Numbered from the stretch's first letter, positions 24,366 through 33,669 are shown. The stretch: DNA of 34,806 nt from Planctomycetota bacterium (GCA_021325115.1 JAJPHU010000059.1:1-34806), one strand, 5' to 3'. The notes: generated from the letters alone by a model not told the origin. A program made the numbers and translations.

Positions 24366-27300
24366 CACTGCTGTTTAAGCCCCAAGCCTCACCGCCAAGG
24401 GCGACAAATGGCCACGCCGCATCCAGACGAATCACAGGACCGTCTTCGCTCGCCAACAAGGAAGACACACGCAGCATCCACGTGTGCTCGCCTTCTTCTG
24501 GAAGCCTTCGTTTTGCCAGCGCCGTCCGTATGGGTGATTCGATCCGATAATTCAAACGCTGTACCAATTGGCCCGTCTTTGGATCGTAACAAGACAACGG
24601 GAAGACGGCTTCGGGGGCGAGTAACGGGCCTAAATCCCATTGTACCGTTCCTAAAAGAGAACGAAACCGGAATTGTGTCTCGGAATCGAATGTTTTCGGC
24701 CAGACAGCCAGATAATCTCCCACGCGCCGCACCTGTCCGTTAGCGATCGGCAGCGGCCGCCGCCACAGGACGTTGCCGTCCGCCAGAGAGCGAGCGACCA
24801 ATAAGCGATCTTCAATGGTGTAAACCGCCTCAGCATCGAAGTCCCAGGCGCCCCGATCCAGTGTCTTGGCTGCCAAGAGCTGCGGCCGAGGCCAAACCGC
24901 TTTGCCACTGACGCGATCAAGACGCTGCAAGAAATACCCGATATTCGCTGGCTGCACGCACAAAAGCAAATGGCCGCGTCCTTGCACCGAAGGCAGCTCG
25001 CCGCTGCGCGTGGTGACACCGGGCGGTCGGTGCGTCCACAGGCATTGTCCCGTTCGGGCATCGAGCAGTATCACCTGCCGATGGTCCGGTATCACACACA
25101 GAACACGTTCGTCCAGCGCCACGGGAGGCCGTTGCCAGAGATCGCGGTGGTCGGCAGCTTCGTGGATTTGTCGTCCGGTCGCCGCATCAAGGAGCCAGCG
25201 TCGGCCAGATGTTTGAATGAGGACGGTCTCAGCGCCAGCGTGATAGCACGGCGCGAAACAGCCCTGCGGAAAGGGCAGATGCAATCGAGCGTCCGGCGCC
25301 CAGCGGTCCCACAGCACGGTGCCAGTCTCGGCATTCAGGGCGAACAGTCGTCGCTGATCTTGCAGGAAAAACAAGCGTCCGGCGGCGAGCCGAAAATCGG
25401 CCAGCGGTTCCGGCGGCTGCGGATCAAGGACCACGCGCACTTCGTCGCAAGGAGCGCGCGGATAGCGCCCGGTCACGGGAGCAGGGAAGGACCAGAGCAG
25501 CCGGCCGTTCTCGCGATGCAGGCAAGCCACGCCTTCCGCGCCAGCGGCGAGGATCAGGCCCGCATGACAGCCTGCCCAGCGGGGCACAAACGACAAACAC
25601 TGCGTCCAGCGAATTGCTCCGGTGCAAGTGAGGCGACAATTCAAGCGTCCATCTGGCAAGCCAGTCAACAGCAACTCCGGGTCGCACTCCTGCCAGCCAG
25701 CCAGGATCCGCTCACCGCGGTCCAGCCGCACGTGCCAGGTGCGGAACAACGGCAGAGAAGGTATTTCGGTAGAACCAGCGCCGCGCCAGTCGGTAGAATT
25801 GGTGTTGCACCGGTTGAGGGCAACAGGTCGTCCTTGGCGATCCATCACCGGAACGGTGCGCAAACTCTCCTCTGCGCGGATGGATTCCCAAATCCGATTG
25901 GCACGATCCGTTTGCCTGGCATCCTGCCAGATCTGAGCTGCACGCAGCAGAGCATGGAGCCGGTAGCGCGGCGGCAGAGGAATGGCAGCCGCCTGTGCAA
26001 GGGTGCTCTGGGCGTCTTGCCAGCGCTTTTCTTCAGCGGCGTGCTGGGCCATCCGCAGCAGCACATTTTGCTTCACAATAAGCGACTCCTCAAGTAGCTT
26101 TTTTACCTTAGCCGTCTTCGCTTGGCGGCGCAAGAGTCCCTCGAGGCGGCGGAGCGTTTGCAAGGCCTCCTCTTCGTGTGAGGCATCGGCCTGAGCACGG
26201 GCCAGTTGCAGCAGGGCGGTTGTCGAGCGCGGATGGCGCTGACTCTCGCCCTTATGTTCTTCCAGAAGCAACCGCGGCGGCACGAAAACGAAGAGCGTTT
26301 GCTGATCGGCCACAGCGAGTACGCCGTTGGCATAGGCGAGATTGCCGGCCGGCAAACGGTGCAGTCTGACCGGATCATCGGCGGGCCGACCGTCGCTCTG
26401 GCGGAGAGCATAAACCACGCCTTCCATCCAGGGTGAGCCAGGATCGCGTACCTGTGTGGTCGGGAATAGTACCAGGTCACCAATCAAAAGCCCTCGGCCG
26501 GCCGGCGTCAACTCGCCGGTGTCCGGGACAGACCAGACGGGATTACCGTTGTCCGCCCGCACCGCCCGTAGTCCCGTGGGCGTGGTGAAAATTAGTCGTC
26601 CCTGGCCGACGCCCAAGAGATGCACGACCCGTAGCGGCTCCAGTTCCCAGAGTATGCGCCCCGTGGCCGGATCGAGACAGAGCAGCGTGTCGGAGTCTGC
26701 CGGCGCCACATACAGTCGGCCCCCGGCGAACAGCACCGGCGCCAGGTCGCGCAGCTCCGGTCCGTGCGTATCGGACGTTCGTCGGGGATAGCGGATGGCC
26801 CAGTTCCTTCGGCCGGTCAGGGCATCGACGGCGACGACCGCCCCGTTGTGCGTACAGTAGACGATCTGCGTCCCGGCCAAGGTCAAGCGATGATGGCGAT
26901 AGCGCGGCTGACCGATTGGGATATCGCTGATTTCGCACACGTCGCAGCGCCAACGCAAGGGCGGCTCGCTGGCATCCTCGGCAGGGTAACAATCGATGGC
27001 AGTGAGGCAGCGATTGCCGTGGTAGCGTGTGGAGGCAATCCAGATCAGTCCATCGGCGACGACGGGAGCGCCTTCAAAAAGGGAATGATCATGGGCGATG
27101 CCGCGGACGCGCCAACGAAAATGCTCACCCTTATCATCTGGCCGAAGACGCAAACAGGCCAGGAAAGTCTCGTTATCGCGGTGCGGCGACGGTGCTTCAG
27201 CGCCGATATTCTGTGCCCCCAGACGGACGTAGACATGATCGCCGTCGACAGTCAGGGCGTAGCGCAAGTCCGGCGGCGCGGGAAGGTGCAAGTTCGGCTG

Positions 27301-28401
27301 CACACCGCCGTTGGTGCGGGCAACATCGTACCATTCCTCGCTCTGCCCATTGCGAAGATCGAATGCTGTCACGTAACGCGCATCGGCCACCAAGATCCGA
27401 TGGCCGACAAGAACAGGATAGAAAGCAAGCGTCCGTGCCTGAGCCGCGTTGACGGCCGGCGCCGCCTCGTTCTCCCCTCCCGTTCCGGGGGGCGAGAAGG
27501 GAGGGACCTGACGATTGCGCTGCTCCAGGCTGAAGCTCCAGGTCGGCCCTTCACGGCACAATGCGCTAAGACGATCCAAGATGTCCTCAGAATGCGAATC
27601 GCCCATCGCCCCTTCACGGTCACGGCTCCGTTTCGTACTCCGCATTTCTGCAGCCAGTGCCCGAAGCAGATCAACATAGCGTCCCTTGCGTCCTGCCAAC
27701 GTCCCCTCGGCCTGAGCGTGAGTCTGTCGATAAACCTCCAGCGCTGTCATCCATTCGCTATCCTCACCTTGAAACAATCGGGCCAACAATTGCTTGGCTT
27801 GCACGCGGGCCGGATCAAGGCGGAGATCGGGATAGACAAGGGACAGATCACTTTGCTGGCGCTGCGGGCTGGCGGGGGAGCGGGCATCAGGCAGCGGCGC
27901 GAGAAGCCGCCACCATTCCTCGGCTTCCTCAAAACGTCCGCGCTCGAAGGCGAGATCGCCAAGTAGATCGATCGCCTTCTCGGCGGCGCGGGTGCAGAAA
28001 GCGTCCTCAACGAGTTTGCGGAGCTGGGAAACATCGCGCTCGGCCTGGGCTTGTTGGAGCTTCTTGTGTGCCTGGCTTTCGTAGCGCTGGCGATACAGAC
28101 GCAGAGCATCAGCAGGCAAGGAAGCAAGTTGGATCTGGCAAAGCCGGCCGGCCCGAACACTATGATTGGGCGAGATCGCCACGAGGTCGTTGCCGGCGCT
28201 GTTCAGGATCGATTGCAACTCCTCGATGGCCTCGGACCATTTGCGCTCGTCTAGACGTTTACGCGCCTCGGCCAGCCGAAGAGCAGCAGCACGGCTTTCG
28301 CCGCTGAATATGATAGATTGCCTGTCCGCGCCGCGCACCGGCACGGTAAGAATGAGCAGCAGGATAGAAACCAGACAGCGCAGAACACAACGATAGATCA
28401 T
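24337..28401 (-). CDS. Secreted PQQ-propeller/TPR-like protein
   Basis: The product has 1354 residues from the ATG at 28401; an upstream extension of the frame overlaps the divergent Rieske gene and is rejected. A signal peptide (LVSILLLILTVPVRGA, residues about 10-25) precedes an alpha-helical, TPR-like region (about 30-200). Many PQQ-type beta-propeller blades follow, recognisable as AVDALTGRRNWAI, CLDPATGRILWEL, CLHRENGRLLWSF, ALNAETGTVLWDR and LLDARTGQCLWTH, with a helical spacer around 890-970. Such propellers usually act as protein-binding scaffolds, as in BamB; no catalytic residues can be claimed. Residues about 296-311 look repeat-derived. It is the first gene of the minus-strand MoxR block. 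Confidence 0.85.
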   Translation of the reverse strand: MIYRCVLRCLVSILLLILTVPVRGADRQSIIFSGESRAAALRLAEARKRLDERKWSEAIEELQSILNSAGNDLVAISPNHSVRAGRLCQIQLASLPADALRLYRQRYESQAHKKLQQAQAERDVSQLRKLVEDAFCTRAAEKAIDLLGDLAFERGRFEEAEEWWRLLAPLPDARSPASPQRQQSDLSLVYPDLRLDPARVQAKQLLARLFQGEDSEWMTALEVYRQTHAQAEGTLAGRKGRYVDLLRALAAEMRSTKRSRDREGAMGDSHSEDILDRLSALCREGPTWSFSLEQRNRQVPPFSPPGTGGENEAAPAVNAAQARTLAFYPVLVGHRILVADARYVTAFDLRNGQSEEWYDVARTNGGVQPNLHLPAPPDLRYALTVDGDHVYVRLGAQNIGAEAPSPHRDNETFLACLRLRPDDKGEHFRWRVRGIAHDHSLFEGAPVVADGLIWIASTRYHGNRCLTAIDCYPAEDASEPPLRWRCDVCEISDIPIGQPRYRHHRLTLAGTQIVYCTHNGAVVAVDALTGRRNWAIRYPRRTSDTHGPELRDLAPVLFAGGRLYVAPADSDTLLCLDPATGRILWELEPLRVVHLLGVGQGRLIFTTPTGLRAVRADNGNPVWSVPDTGELTPAGRGLLIGDLVLFPTTQVRDPGSPWMEGVVYALRQSDGRPADDPVRLHRLPAGNLAYANGVLAVADQQTLFVFVPPRLLLEEHKGESQRHPRSTTALLQLARAQADASHEEEALQTLRRLEGLLRRQAKTAKVKKLLEESLIVKQNVLLRMAQHAAEEKRWQDAQSTLAQAAAIPLPPRYRLHALLRAAQIWQDARQTDRANRIWESIRAEESLRTVPVMDRQGRPVALNRCNTNSTDWRGAGSTEIPSLPLFRTWHVRLDRGERILAGWQECDPELLLTGLPDGRLNCRLTCTGAIRWTQCLSFVPRWAGCHAGLILAAGAEGVACLHRENGRLLWSFPAPVTGRYPRAPCDEVRVVLDPQPPEPLADFRLAAGRLFFLQDQRRLFALNAETGTVLWDRWAPDARLHLPFPQGCFAPCYHAGAETVLIQTSGRRWLLDAATGRQIHEAADHRDLWQRPPVALDERVLCVIPDHRQVILLDARTGQCLWTHRPPGVTTRSGELPSVQGRGHLLLCVQPANIGYFLQRLDRVSGKAVWPRPQLLAAKTLDRGAWDFDAEAVYTIEDRLLVARSLADGNVLWRRPLPIANGQVRRVGDYLAVWPKTFDSETQFRFRSLLGTVQWDLGPLLAPEAVFPLSCYDPKTGQLVQRLNYRIESPIRTALAKRRLPEEGEHTWMLRVSSLLASEDGPVIRLDAAWPFVALGGEAWGLNSSAEFRDTKRR
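27470..27515. repeat. Family D-like element inside the PQQ-propeller gene
   Basis: TCTCCCCTCCCGTTCCGGGG with GGCGAGAAGGGAGGG following is a C-rich/G-rich palindrome of the family D style. On the minus strand it is read in frame as VPPFSPPGTGGENEAAP, a low-complexity stretch between helical and propeller parts. A nearby stretch (about 27610-27645) encodes SRDREGA, which also recalls dispersed planctomycete repeats. Confidence 0.45.
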
Positions 28402-28460
28402 GCGCTGATTATACCAGTCCTCTATTCGTCTACCAGCATGACGAGAATCCGGTAGAATTA

Positions 28461-28515
28461 AACGAGCCAGAAGTGTTAGCCACAGACAATTCACCGCTAA
28501 CACTTCCGGCTCGTT
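28461..28515. repeat. REP-like palindrome, family A copy 3
   Basis: The 20-base arms 28461-28480 and 28496-28515 are complementary with one mismatch and carry GCCGGAAGTGTTAGC, a variant of the family A core. The loop is 15 bases. It lies between the divergent PQQ-propeller and Rieske genes, so here it sits in a promoter region rather than after a gene. Confidence 0.8.
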
Positions 28516-28551
28516 CGATTGGACAGTGCCAGGATGAGGGGCGAGGCACAG

Positions 28552-28914
28552 ATGGCTGATAATCCACAAGGCGAAGCAATCAAAAGTTACACGTGGCGGA
28601 CGGTTTGCCGAGTTGGCGAGTTGGCCGACGGCGAGGGCAAGACCGTCACGGTGAACGGACGACTCATCGCTATCTTTCACGTGCAAGGACAGTATCACGC
28701 CATCGACGACACCTGCCCTCACATGGGTGCCTCGCTCAGCGGCGGCTATGTCGAGGAAGGTACGGTAACGTGTCCCTGGCATGCCTGGCGTTTCCGCTTA
28801 TGCGATGGCGTTTGGGCCGACAATCCGCGCATCAAGATCGGTTCCTACGCCGTGCGCGTTGAGGGTGAGGCGGTACAGGTTCGCATCGAGGAAGTGCCGG
28901 CCCACAAACCGTGA
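28552..28914 (+). CDS. Rieske [2Fe-2S] ferredoxin-like protein (NirD type)
   Basis: The 120-residue product has the complete Rieske cluster ligands: C55 and H57 in CPHMGASL, C74 and H77 in CPWHAWRF. The small soluble form with no signal peptide or membrane anchor resembles NirD or dioxygenase-type Rieske ferredoxins, which pass electrons to a partner enzyme. The start at 28552 is chosen because GAGG is five bases upstream; 28534 is an alternative. It is followed after 11 bases by a cytochrome c gene, although that protein is exported while this one is cytoplasmic, so direct electron transfer between them is not expected. Confidence 0.9.
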   Translation: MADNPQGEAIKSYTWRTVCRVGELADGEGKTVTVNGRLIAIFHVQGQYHAIDDTCPHMGASLSGGYVEEGTVTCPWHAWRFRLCDGVWADNPRIKIGSYAVRVEGEAVQVRIEEVPAHKP

Positions 28915-28925
28915 GGGGCAAACAG

Positions 28926-29432
28926 ATGAAACGAGCGCGCTGGCTGTGCGGCCTTGTGGCCCTGGCGGGCGGTCTGGCGGCGACGAGCCTGTCTGCCCAG
29001 GTCCGCCGCGCCCCGGAGCGGCTGCCGGCGCCGGCGCCCGAGGCCAAGTTCACGCCCCGGTTCGAGGCGTTGGCCGAGACCAAGCTGCTCATGGAGGGAC
29101 TGGCCCAGCCCAATTATCGCGCCGTGGAAAAGCACTTGCAAGGCAAAGGTCCGCCCGATGTCGATACCTGGATGTTCGCCCGCGGGCAAGCGTTGTTGAT
29201 CGCTGAGACCGGCAATCTGCTATTGTTGCGGCCGCCCCGCAACGAGGGCCGCGATATCTGGATGCGCCGCGCCACGGACATGCGTCAGTCGGCCGGCGCT
29301 CTGGCGCGGCAGCTGGGCAACCGCAACCTCGCCGGCAGCCGAACTGCCCTGCTCGATTTGACCGACAAGTGCAATGCTTGCCATCGCACCTTCCGCGTCC
29401 CAACACGCATCGGGCCGAATGAAGAAAACTAA
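28926..29432 (+). CDS. Exported c-type cytochrome with C-terminal heme site
   Basis: The product has 168 residues from the ATG at 28926, with GAGGGG about nine bases upstream. A signal peptide (CGLVALAGGLAATSLSAQ) targets it to the periplasm. The single heme motif CNACH (C149, C152, H153) is near the C-terminus, and the rest is predicted helical; this layout matches class II cytochromes (cytochrome c' and c556), four-helix bundles involved in electron transfer or gas binding. The TAA stop starts the left arm of the inverted repeat 29430-29557. It is probably co-transcribed with the Rieske gene. Confidence 0.8.
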   Translation: MKRARWLCGLVALAGGLAATSLSAQVRRAPERLPAPAPEAKFTPRFEALAETKLLMEGLAQPNYRAVEKHLQGKGPPDVDTWMFARGQALLIAETGNLLLLRPPRNEGRDIWMRRATDMRQSAGALARQLGNRNLAGSRTALLDLTDKCNACHRTFRVPTRIGPNEEN

Positions 29433-29557
29433 CCCACAGAGTCACAGAGAACATAGAGGAGAAGAAAAAAGAAAGCAGAAGAACCATCCAGCAATTCACG
29501 CGCTTGCTTGCGGCTCGATTGTTCTTTCTTCTCTGTGTTCTCTGTGAGTCTGTGGTT
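29430..29557. repeat. Long inverted repeat, family B copy 3
   Basis: The left arm begins with the cytochrome stop codon TAA and reads CCCACAGAGTCACAGAGAAC; the right arm, ending near 29557, is its complement with a few mismatches (TCTGTGAGTCTGTGGTT). The A/G-rich flanks also pair (GAAGAAAAAAGAAA with TTCTTTCTTCTC). As at 2579-2677, the element starts exactly at a stop codon and would form a strong 3' hairpin. Confidence 0.85.
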
Positions 29558-29606
29558 GGAGGTCCCTCTCGATTTGGACATGTAGGAAGGCTTATGTGCC
29601 CGAGGT

Positions 29607-29640
29607 CTTTTCTCTCCCCCTTGTGGAGGGGGGAGAAAAG
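29607..29640. repeat. C-rich/G-rich hairpin, family D (half element)
   Basis: CTTTTCTCTCCCCC and GGGGGGAGAAAAG form a hairpin around a TTGTGGA turn. It equals one end of the two-part family D elements. Together with the family B copy it accounts for most of the 337-base gap before the helix-hairpin-helix gene; no other gene is seen there. Confidence 0.65.
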
Positions 29641-29769
29641 AACAGACCGATTCAACTGTCCCCAGTATAGAAACGCCCTGGCTTTGCACCTTTGCAACAG
29701 CGCGTCCGGCGCGTACAATGGAAGACAATTGTTGCTTTTGAATTGCCGACACCTCGAAGGGTCAGCCAC

Positions 29770-30534
29770 ATGGACGCGGCACCATCGCCGGTGGGGGTTG
29801 CCGCCGCATCGCCAGCGCCGCCGCAATGGCCGGCCGAGCCGCGGTGGCTTGAGCCACCGAGCGATCTTTCTGTTCGTCTGCCTTGTGAACCTGAGCCGGC
29901 CTGGTCGCGCCCGGCCCAGGGAGCGGCTGTGTTGTTTTTATTGCTGGCGCTGGCGCTGCTCGGTTGGCACGCCTGGTCTGCACAACGCTGGGGCTGCCGG
30001 CCGACGACGCTCGAAACCGATGCTCTCCTTTCGCCATCGCTGGATCTGAACCAGGCAGATCACGTTCAGCTCATGCAATTGCCCGGTGTGGGCGAAAATC
30101 TGGCCCGGCGCATTGAGGCGTATCGCATCGCGCATCACGGTTTCCGCCATGTGGACGAACTGCGGCAAGTGAGCGGCGTCGGCCCGAAATTGCTAGAAAA
30201 GATGCGACCCCATGTCTATGTTGAAGCGCCGGCCAGCGCTGAGGAAGACAAGCCAGCGGCGAAAGAGATCCGCCCCGTCGTAGCGAAAGTTGAGGAAGAA
30301 AAGAAGCCGCTCATCGTAAGTCGGAAGGAGCCGTTGACCGAGCCTATCGACGTGAACCATGCCACGGCCGCCGAGTTGCGGCGCCTGCCCGGCATCGGCC
30401 CAACCCTGTCGCAACGTATTATCCAGACGCGCGAACAGCAACCATTCCGCTCGGTGGAAGACCTGCGGCGTGTGCGGGGCATCGGCGCGAAAACGCTGGA
30501 GCGGCTGCGGCCGTTCATTATCATCGTCAAATAG
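29770..30534 (+). CDS. Membrane-anchored double helix-hairpin-helix protein (ComEA-like)
   Basis: The product has 254 residues from the ATG at 29770, with AAGGG eight bases upstream. After a Pro-rich N-terminus comes one transmembrane helix ([18 protein letters not shown], about 51-68). Two helix-hairpin-helix DNA-binding units follow: one near 92-150 ([20 protein letters not shown]) and one near 195-252 ([20 protein letters not shown]), separated by a Glu/Lys-rich linker. ComEA proteins bind incoming DNA during natural transformation and normally carry one such unit; duplication here is notable. No comEC gene is in the window, so a competence role is inferred only. Confidence 0.8.
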   Translation: MDAAPSPVGVAAASPAPPQWPAEPRWLEPPSDLSVRLPCEPEPAWSRPAQGAAVLFLLLALALLGWHAWSAQRWGCRPTTLETDALLSPSLDLNQADHVQLMQLPGVGENLARRIEAYRIAHHGFRHVDELRQVSGVGPKLLEKMRPHVYVEAPASAEEDKPAAKEIRPVVAKVEEEKKPLIVSRKEPLTEPIDVNHATAAELRRLPGIGPTLSQRIIQTREQQPFRSVEDLRRVRGIGAKTLERLRPFIIIVK

Positions 30535-30539
30535 GGAAT

Positions 30540-30605
30540 CGAGAACGAGCCGGAGGTGTAAGCGACGGCAAAGCAACCGTCGCTTACACCTCCGGCTCGT
30601 TCTCG
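30540..30605. repeat. REP-like palindrome, family A copy 4 (perfect)
   Basis: The arms 30540-30568 and 30577-30605 are perfectly complementary over 29 bases around an 8-base loop (CAAAGCAA). The arm contains AACGAGCCGGAGGTGTAAGC and ends in GACGG, combining features of the copies at 284-329 and 28461-28515. It lies between the helix-hairpin-helix gene and uvrB; its right end touches the uvrB ribosome binding site. Confidence 0.9.
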
Positions 30606-30619
30606 GAAGGGAGCACGAG

Positions 30620-32650
30620 ATGGCAGCCAAATTCGATCTGGTCAGTCCTTTTCAACCTGCTGGCGATCAACCGCAAGCCATTGCCAAACTTGTCGAGGGC
30701 TTGCGCAATGGCCGGCCCTTTCAGACGCTTCTCGGCGCGACCGGCACCGGCAAGACATTCACCGCAGCTCATGTGATTGCGCAATTAAATAAACCGACGT
30801 TGGTGTTGGCTCATAACAAGACGCTGGCCGCCCAGCTCTACAAAGAGTTCAAGGGCTTCTTCCCGCACAACGCCGTCCACTATTTCATCAGCTATTACGA
30901 CTATTATCAGCCCGAAGCCTACATCCCCCAGCGCGACATCTACATCGAAAAAGACGCCCTCATCAACGAAAACATCGACCGCCTGCGTCTGGCTGCCACC
31001 AGCGCTCTGGTCAGCCGTGAGGATGTCGTCATCGTCGCCAGTGTGTCCTGTATCTATGGCCTGGGTTCGCCCAGCGATTATAAGCGCATGATGATCCGTC
31101 TCGTCAAAGGCGACCTCATCAATCGCGACGATCTGCTCCTGCGTCTGGTGGACATTCAATACGAGCGCAACGATGTGGCCTTCACACGCGGCAAGTTCCG
31201 CGTTCGCGGCGACGTGATCGAGGTGTGGCCGGCTTACGAAGAGTTCGGCATTCGCATCGAGCTGTTCGGCGATGAGGTCGATGCCCTGGCCATCATCCAT
31301 CCAACCAGCGGCGAGACGCTGAAAACGCTGGAGGAATTGTACATTTATCCAGCCAAGCACTTTGTCACGCCGGAAGAGCGCGTGCGCCAGGCCGTCGAGG
31401 GCATCCGCGGCGAATTAGAGGAACGGCTGGAACAGTTCAAAAAAGAGGGCAAATTGCTGGAAAAACAGCGTCTGGAAGCGCGGACGCGCTTCGATATGGA
31501 GATGCTACTGGAAGTCGGCCACTGTCCCGGCATCGAAAATTACGCCCGCTGGTTCAGCGGCCGCAAGCCTGGCGAGCCGCCCTACACGCTGCTGGACTTC
31601 TTCCCGGATGATTTCCTGATGATCGTCGATGAATCGCATGTTACCTTGCCGCAACTGCGCGGCATGTTTGCCGGCGATCACAGCCGCAAACTCACGCTGG
31701 TCGAGCACGGCTTCCGCCTGCCCAGTGCCCTGGATAATCGCCCCCTGCGTTTCGACGAGTGGGAGAAACGCGTCAAGCAAGCCCTGTTTATGTCGGCGAC
31801 GCCCGGACCCTATGAACTGGAGCGCTGCGGCGGCGAAGTGGTGGAACAGATCATCCGCCCCACCGGCCTCGTCGATCCGTTGTTGCACGTCCGCGCGGCG
31901 CGCGGGCAAGTACCGGATTTGATCGAAGAGATCAAAAAACGCGCCGCCCGCAAGGAGCGCGTGTTGGTGACGACGCTGACCAAACGGCTGGCCGAAGATC
32001 TCAGCAATTATTTCCGTGATGCCGGTCTGCGCTGCAAATGGCTACACTCGGAGTTGGACGCCATCGAGCGCGTGCAAATCTTGCGCGAGCTGCGCGAAGG
32101 GGCATTTGATGTCCTGGTTGGCGTCAACCTGCTGCGGGAGGGACTTGATTTGCCGGAAGTGTCGCTGGTGGCTATCCTCGACGCCGACAAAGAAGGATTT
32201 CTACGCTCCGAGACATCGCTTATTCAGACGATTGGTCGAGCGGCCCGCAACGTTAACGCCGAGGTCATTCTCTATGCTGATCGCGTCACCGATTCGATGC
32301 AGCGGGCCATCGACGAGACGCGTCGTCGCCGCGAGTTGCAATTGAAGTACAACGCCGAGCACGGCATCACGCCAGAGACGGTTCGCACCGCCATCAGTAT
32401 GGGTATCGAGGAAGAGATCGCCGCTCGCAAACTGGCGGCGGAGGCTGCTGGCAAAGCCGATGATGTCGTCACCGAGGAACAGATCGAAGAACTGCATCGC
32501 GAGATGCTCAAAGCCGCCGATGAGCGCCGCTACGAAGATGCCGCCAAGCTGCGCGACCTGATCGCCAAGCTGAAGGGCGAGCCAGTAGCCTCGCCGCAGA
32601 TCAAGAAACCGCGCAGCCGGCGACGCCGAGGGAACGAACCGAATCGATAG
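30620..32650 (+). CDS. uvrB: Excinuclease ABC subunit B
   Basis: UvrB is the damage-verifying helicase of nucleotide excision repair; it is loaded by UvrA and recruits UvrC. The 676-residue product has the usual length. Present are Walker A GATGTGKT (39-46), the beta-hairpin region [20 protein letters not shown], the DESH box, the helicase motif QTIGRAARN and the C-terminal UVR domain ([20 protein letters not shown]) that binds UvrC. The start at 30620 follows GGAAGGGAG; a longer frame upstream only reads the previous gene and repeat. A basic tail ([15 protein letters not shown]) ends the protein. No other uvr gene is in the window. Confidence 0.97.
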   Translation: MAAKFDLVSPFQPAGDQPQAIAKLVEGLRNGRPFQTLLGATGTGKTFTAAHVIAQLNKPTLVLAHNKTLAAQLYKEFKGFFPHNAVHYFISYYDYYQPEAYIPQRDIYIEKDALINENIDRLRLAATSALVSREDVVIVASVSCIYGLGSPSDYKRMMIRLVKGDLINRDDLLLRLVDIQYERNDVAFTRGKFRVRGDVIEVWPAYEEFGIRIELFGDEVDALAIIHPTSGETLKTLEELYIYPAKHFVTPEERVRQAVEGIRGELEERLEQFKKEGKLLEKQRLEARTRFDMEMLLEVGHCPGIENYARWFSGRKPGEPPYTLLDFFPDDFLMIVDESHVTLPQLRGMFAGDHSRKLTLVEHGFRLPSALDNRPLRFDEWEKRVKQALFMSATPGPYELERCGGEVVEQIIRPTGLVDPLLHVRAARGQVPDLIEEIKKRAARKERVLVTTLTKRLAEDLSNYFRDAGLRCKWLHSELDAIERVQILRELREGAFDVLVGVNLLREGLDLPEVSLVAILDADKEGFLRSETSLIQTIGRAARNVNAEVILYADRVTDSMQRAIDETRRRRELQLKYNAEHGITPETVRTAISMGIEEEIAARKLAAEAAGKADDVVTEEQIEELHREMLKAADERRYEDAAKLRDLIAKLKGEPVASPQIKKPRSRRRRGNEPNR

Positions 32651-32703
32651 AATAGCTGATGGAGATCACCTCGATCTCGTTGGATTTCTCGACCGACTAC
32701 CGA

Positions 32704-33669
32704 CTACCAGTCTGAAGGCATAGGCAGTCCGTCGTTGGGGATGAGGGCCAGACCGTAAGTAGTTGAGCTCATGCCTTGGGCAATGTTCCTGACACTGCCG
32801 TCGCCGAGTCCGGCCAGAATGACACCGACATGGCCAGTCGAGGCATTGGCATACGTGGCGCACGTCGGGTCGGTGGCACCGATTTGGAAGTAAGCGTTGG
32901 GCGGCACAGTGAACGCGCCGACCGCACCCAGGTGGGTGCTGTTTAGCGTGGTATTAGCCCACGTCGTTCCGGTGCTGTTGTTACTGGTCGTATTGCATTC
33001 GCCGATTTTTTCGATCCACATAATGGTGTTCGTCGTACCGTCCGGGAGAGAGGCCGGGAAACGAGCACCGCCCGCGTAACCGGCGTTGATGTTGAAGGTT
33101 ACCGTGCCGTTGCTCGCGTTGTAAGCAGCAGCCGAGGCCCCAAACAGCAAGGCATTGGCGGCGTAGGAAGAGTCGAGCGGATAGGTAGTAAGCGAACAGC
33201 TCGAATCGGAAGGGCAAAAGAATACCTTGACGCCTATTTGGGTGTTGTTGGCGTAGTGCCAGACAGCGTCTGAATCGTTGTTGGCTTGCATCAACGCCAT
33301 GATGCCATTCCAGATGTTCCCTTGCTCGATGAAGGGCAGAATAAAGGCATGAGGCTGACCGCGCACGTTCCGTCCGTTGTAGGTAGCGTACTGACCAGGA
33401 TAATAACCCAAGATAGGAGGCAATTGAGAGGTATAGGTGTCGGCACAGTTTTGGATGGCTAGCCCTAGCTGTTTAAGGTTGTTGCTGCATTGGCTACGGG
33501 CAGCAGCCTCGCGCACCTTCTGCACGGCTGGCAACAGCAGGCCAATAAGAATGGCAATGATAGCGATCACCACCAATAACTCAATGAGTGTGAACGCACG
33601 TTTACATGGTCCAAGCATACACATATGTGTATGCTTTCTCTGTAATAGTCTGGACATGAAGAGTTGCAT
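32704..33669 (-). CDS. DUF1559 prepilin-like protein
   Basis: The 321-residue protein starts at 33669, eight bases after GGAGG. A leader of about 24 residues precedes the type IV pilin/pseudopilin signature [20 protein letters not shown] and the family-typical [20 protein letters not shown]; the body is a DUF1559 domain ending in [20 protein letters not shown]. These proteins are greatly expanded in planctomycetes and are thought to form pseudopilin-like surface or envelope structures. The residue before the cleavage point is Arg and the first mature residue Ala, a common variant in this family. The leader is encoded partly by a perfect palindrome. The lipoprotein gene upstream is its usual partner. 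Confidence 0.92.
   Translation of the reverse strand: MQLFMSRLLQRKHTHMCMLGPCKRAFTLIELLVVIAIIAILIGLLLPAVQKVREAAARSQCSNNLKQLGLAIQNCADTYTSQLPPILGYYPGQYATYNGRNVRGQPHAFILPFIEQGNIWNGIMALMQANNDSDAVWHYANNTQIGVKVFFCPSDSSCSLTTYPLDSSYAANALLFGASAAAYNASNGTVTFNINAGYAGGARFPASLPDGTTNTIMWIEKIGECNTTSNNSTGTTWANTTLNSTHLGAVGAFTVPPNAYFQIGATDPTCATYANASTGHVGVILAGLGDGSVRNIAQGMSSTTYGLALIPNDGLPMPSDW
33613..33636. repeat. Perfect 24-base palindrome within the DUF1559 leader
   Basis: The sequence centred on ACACATATGTGT is a perfect palindrome from 33613 to 33636 with no loop. It encodes the residues KHTHMCML of the prepilin leader on the minus strand, close to the start codon. It could be a protein-binding site or, as mRNA, a hairpin affecting translation of the leader. 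Chance occurrence of 12 paired bases is unlikely but possible. Confidence 0.6.

Noticed and set aside
26764..27966. A 400-codon plus-strand open frame opposite the PQQ-propeller gene
   Set aside because: It lies wholly antisense to a gene with signal peptide and propeller repeats; its translation has no recognisable domain. Long antisense frames are expected in GC-rich DNA.
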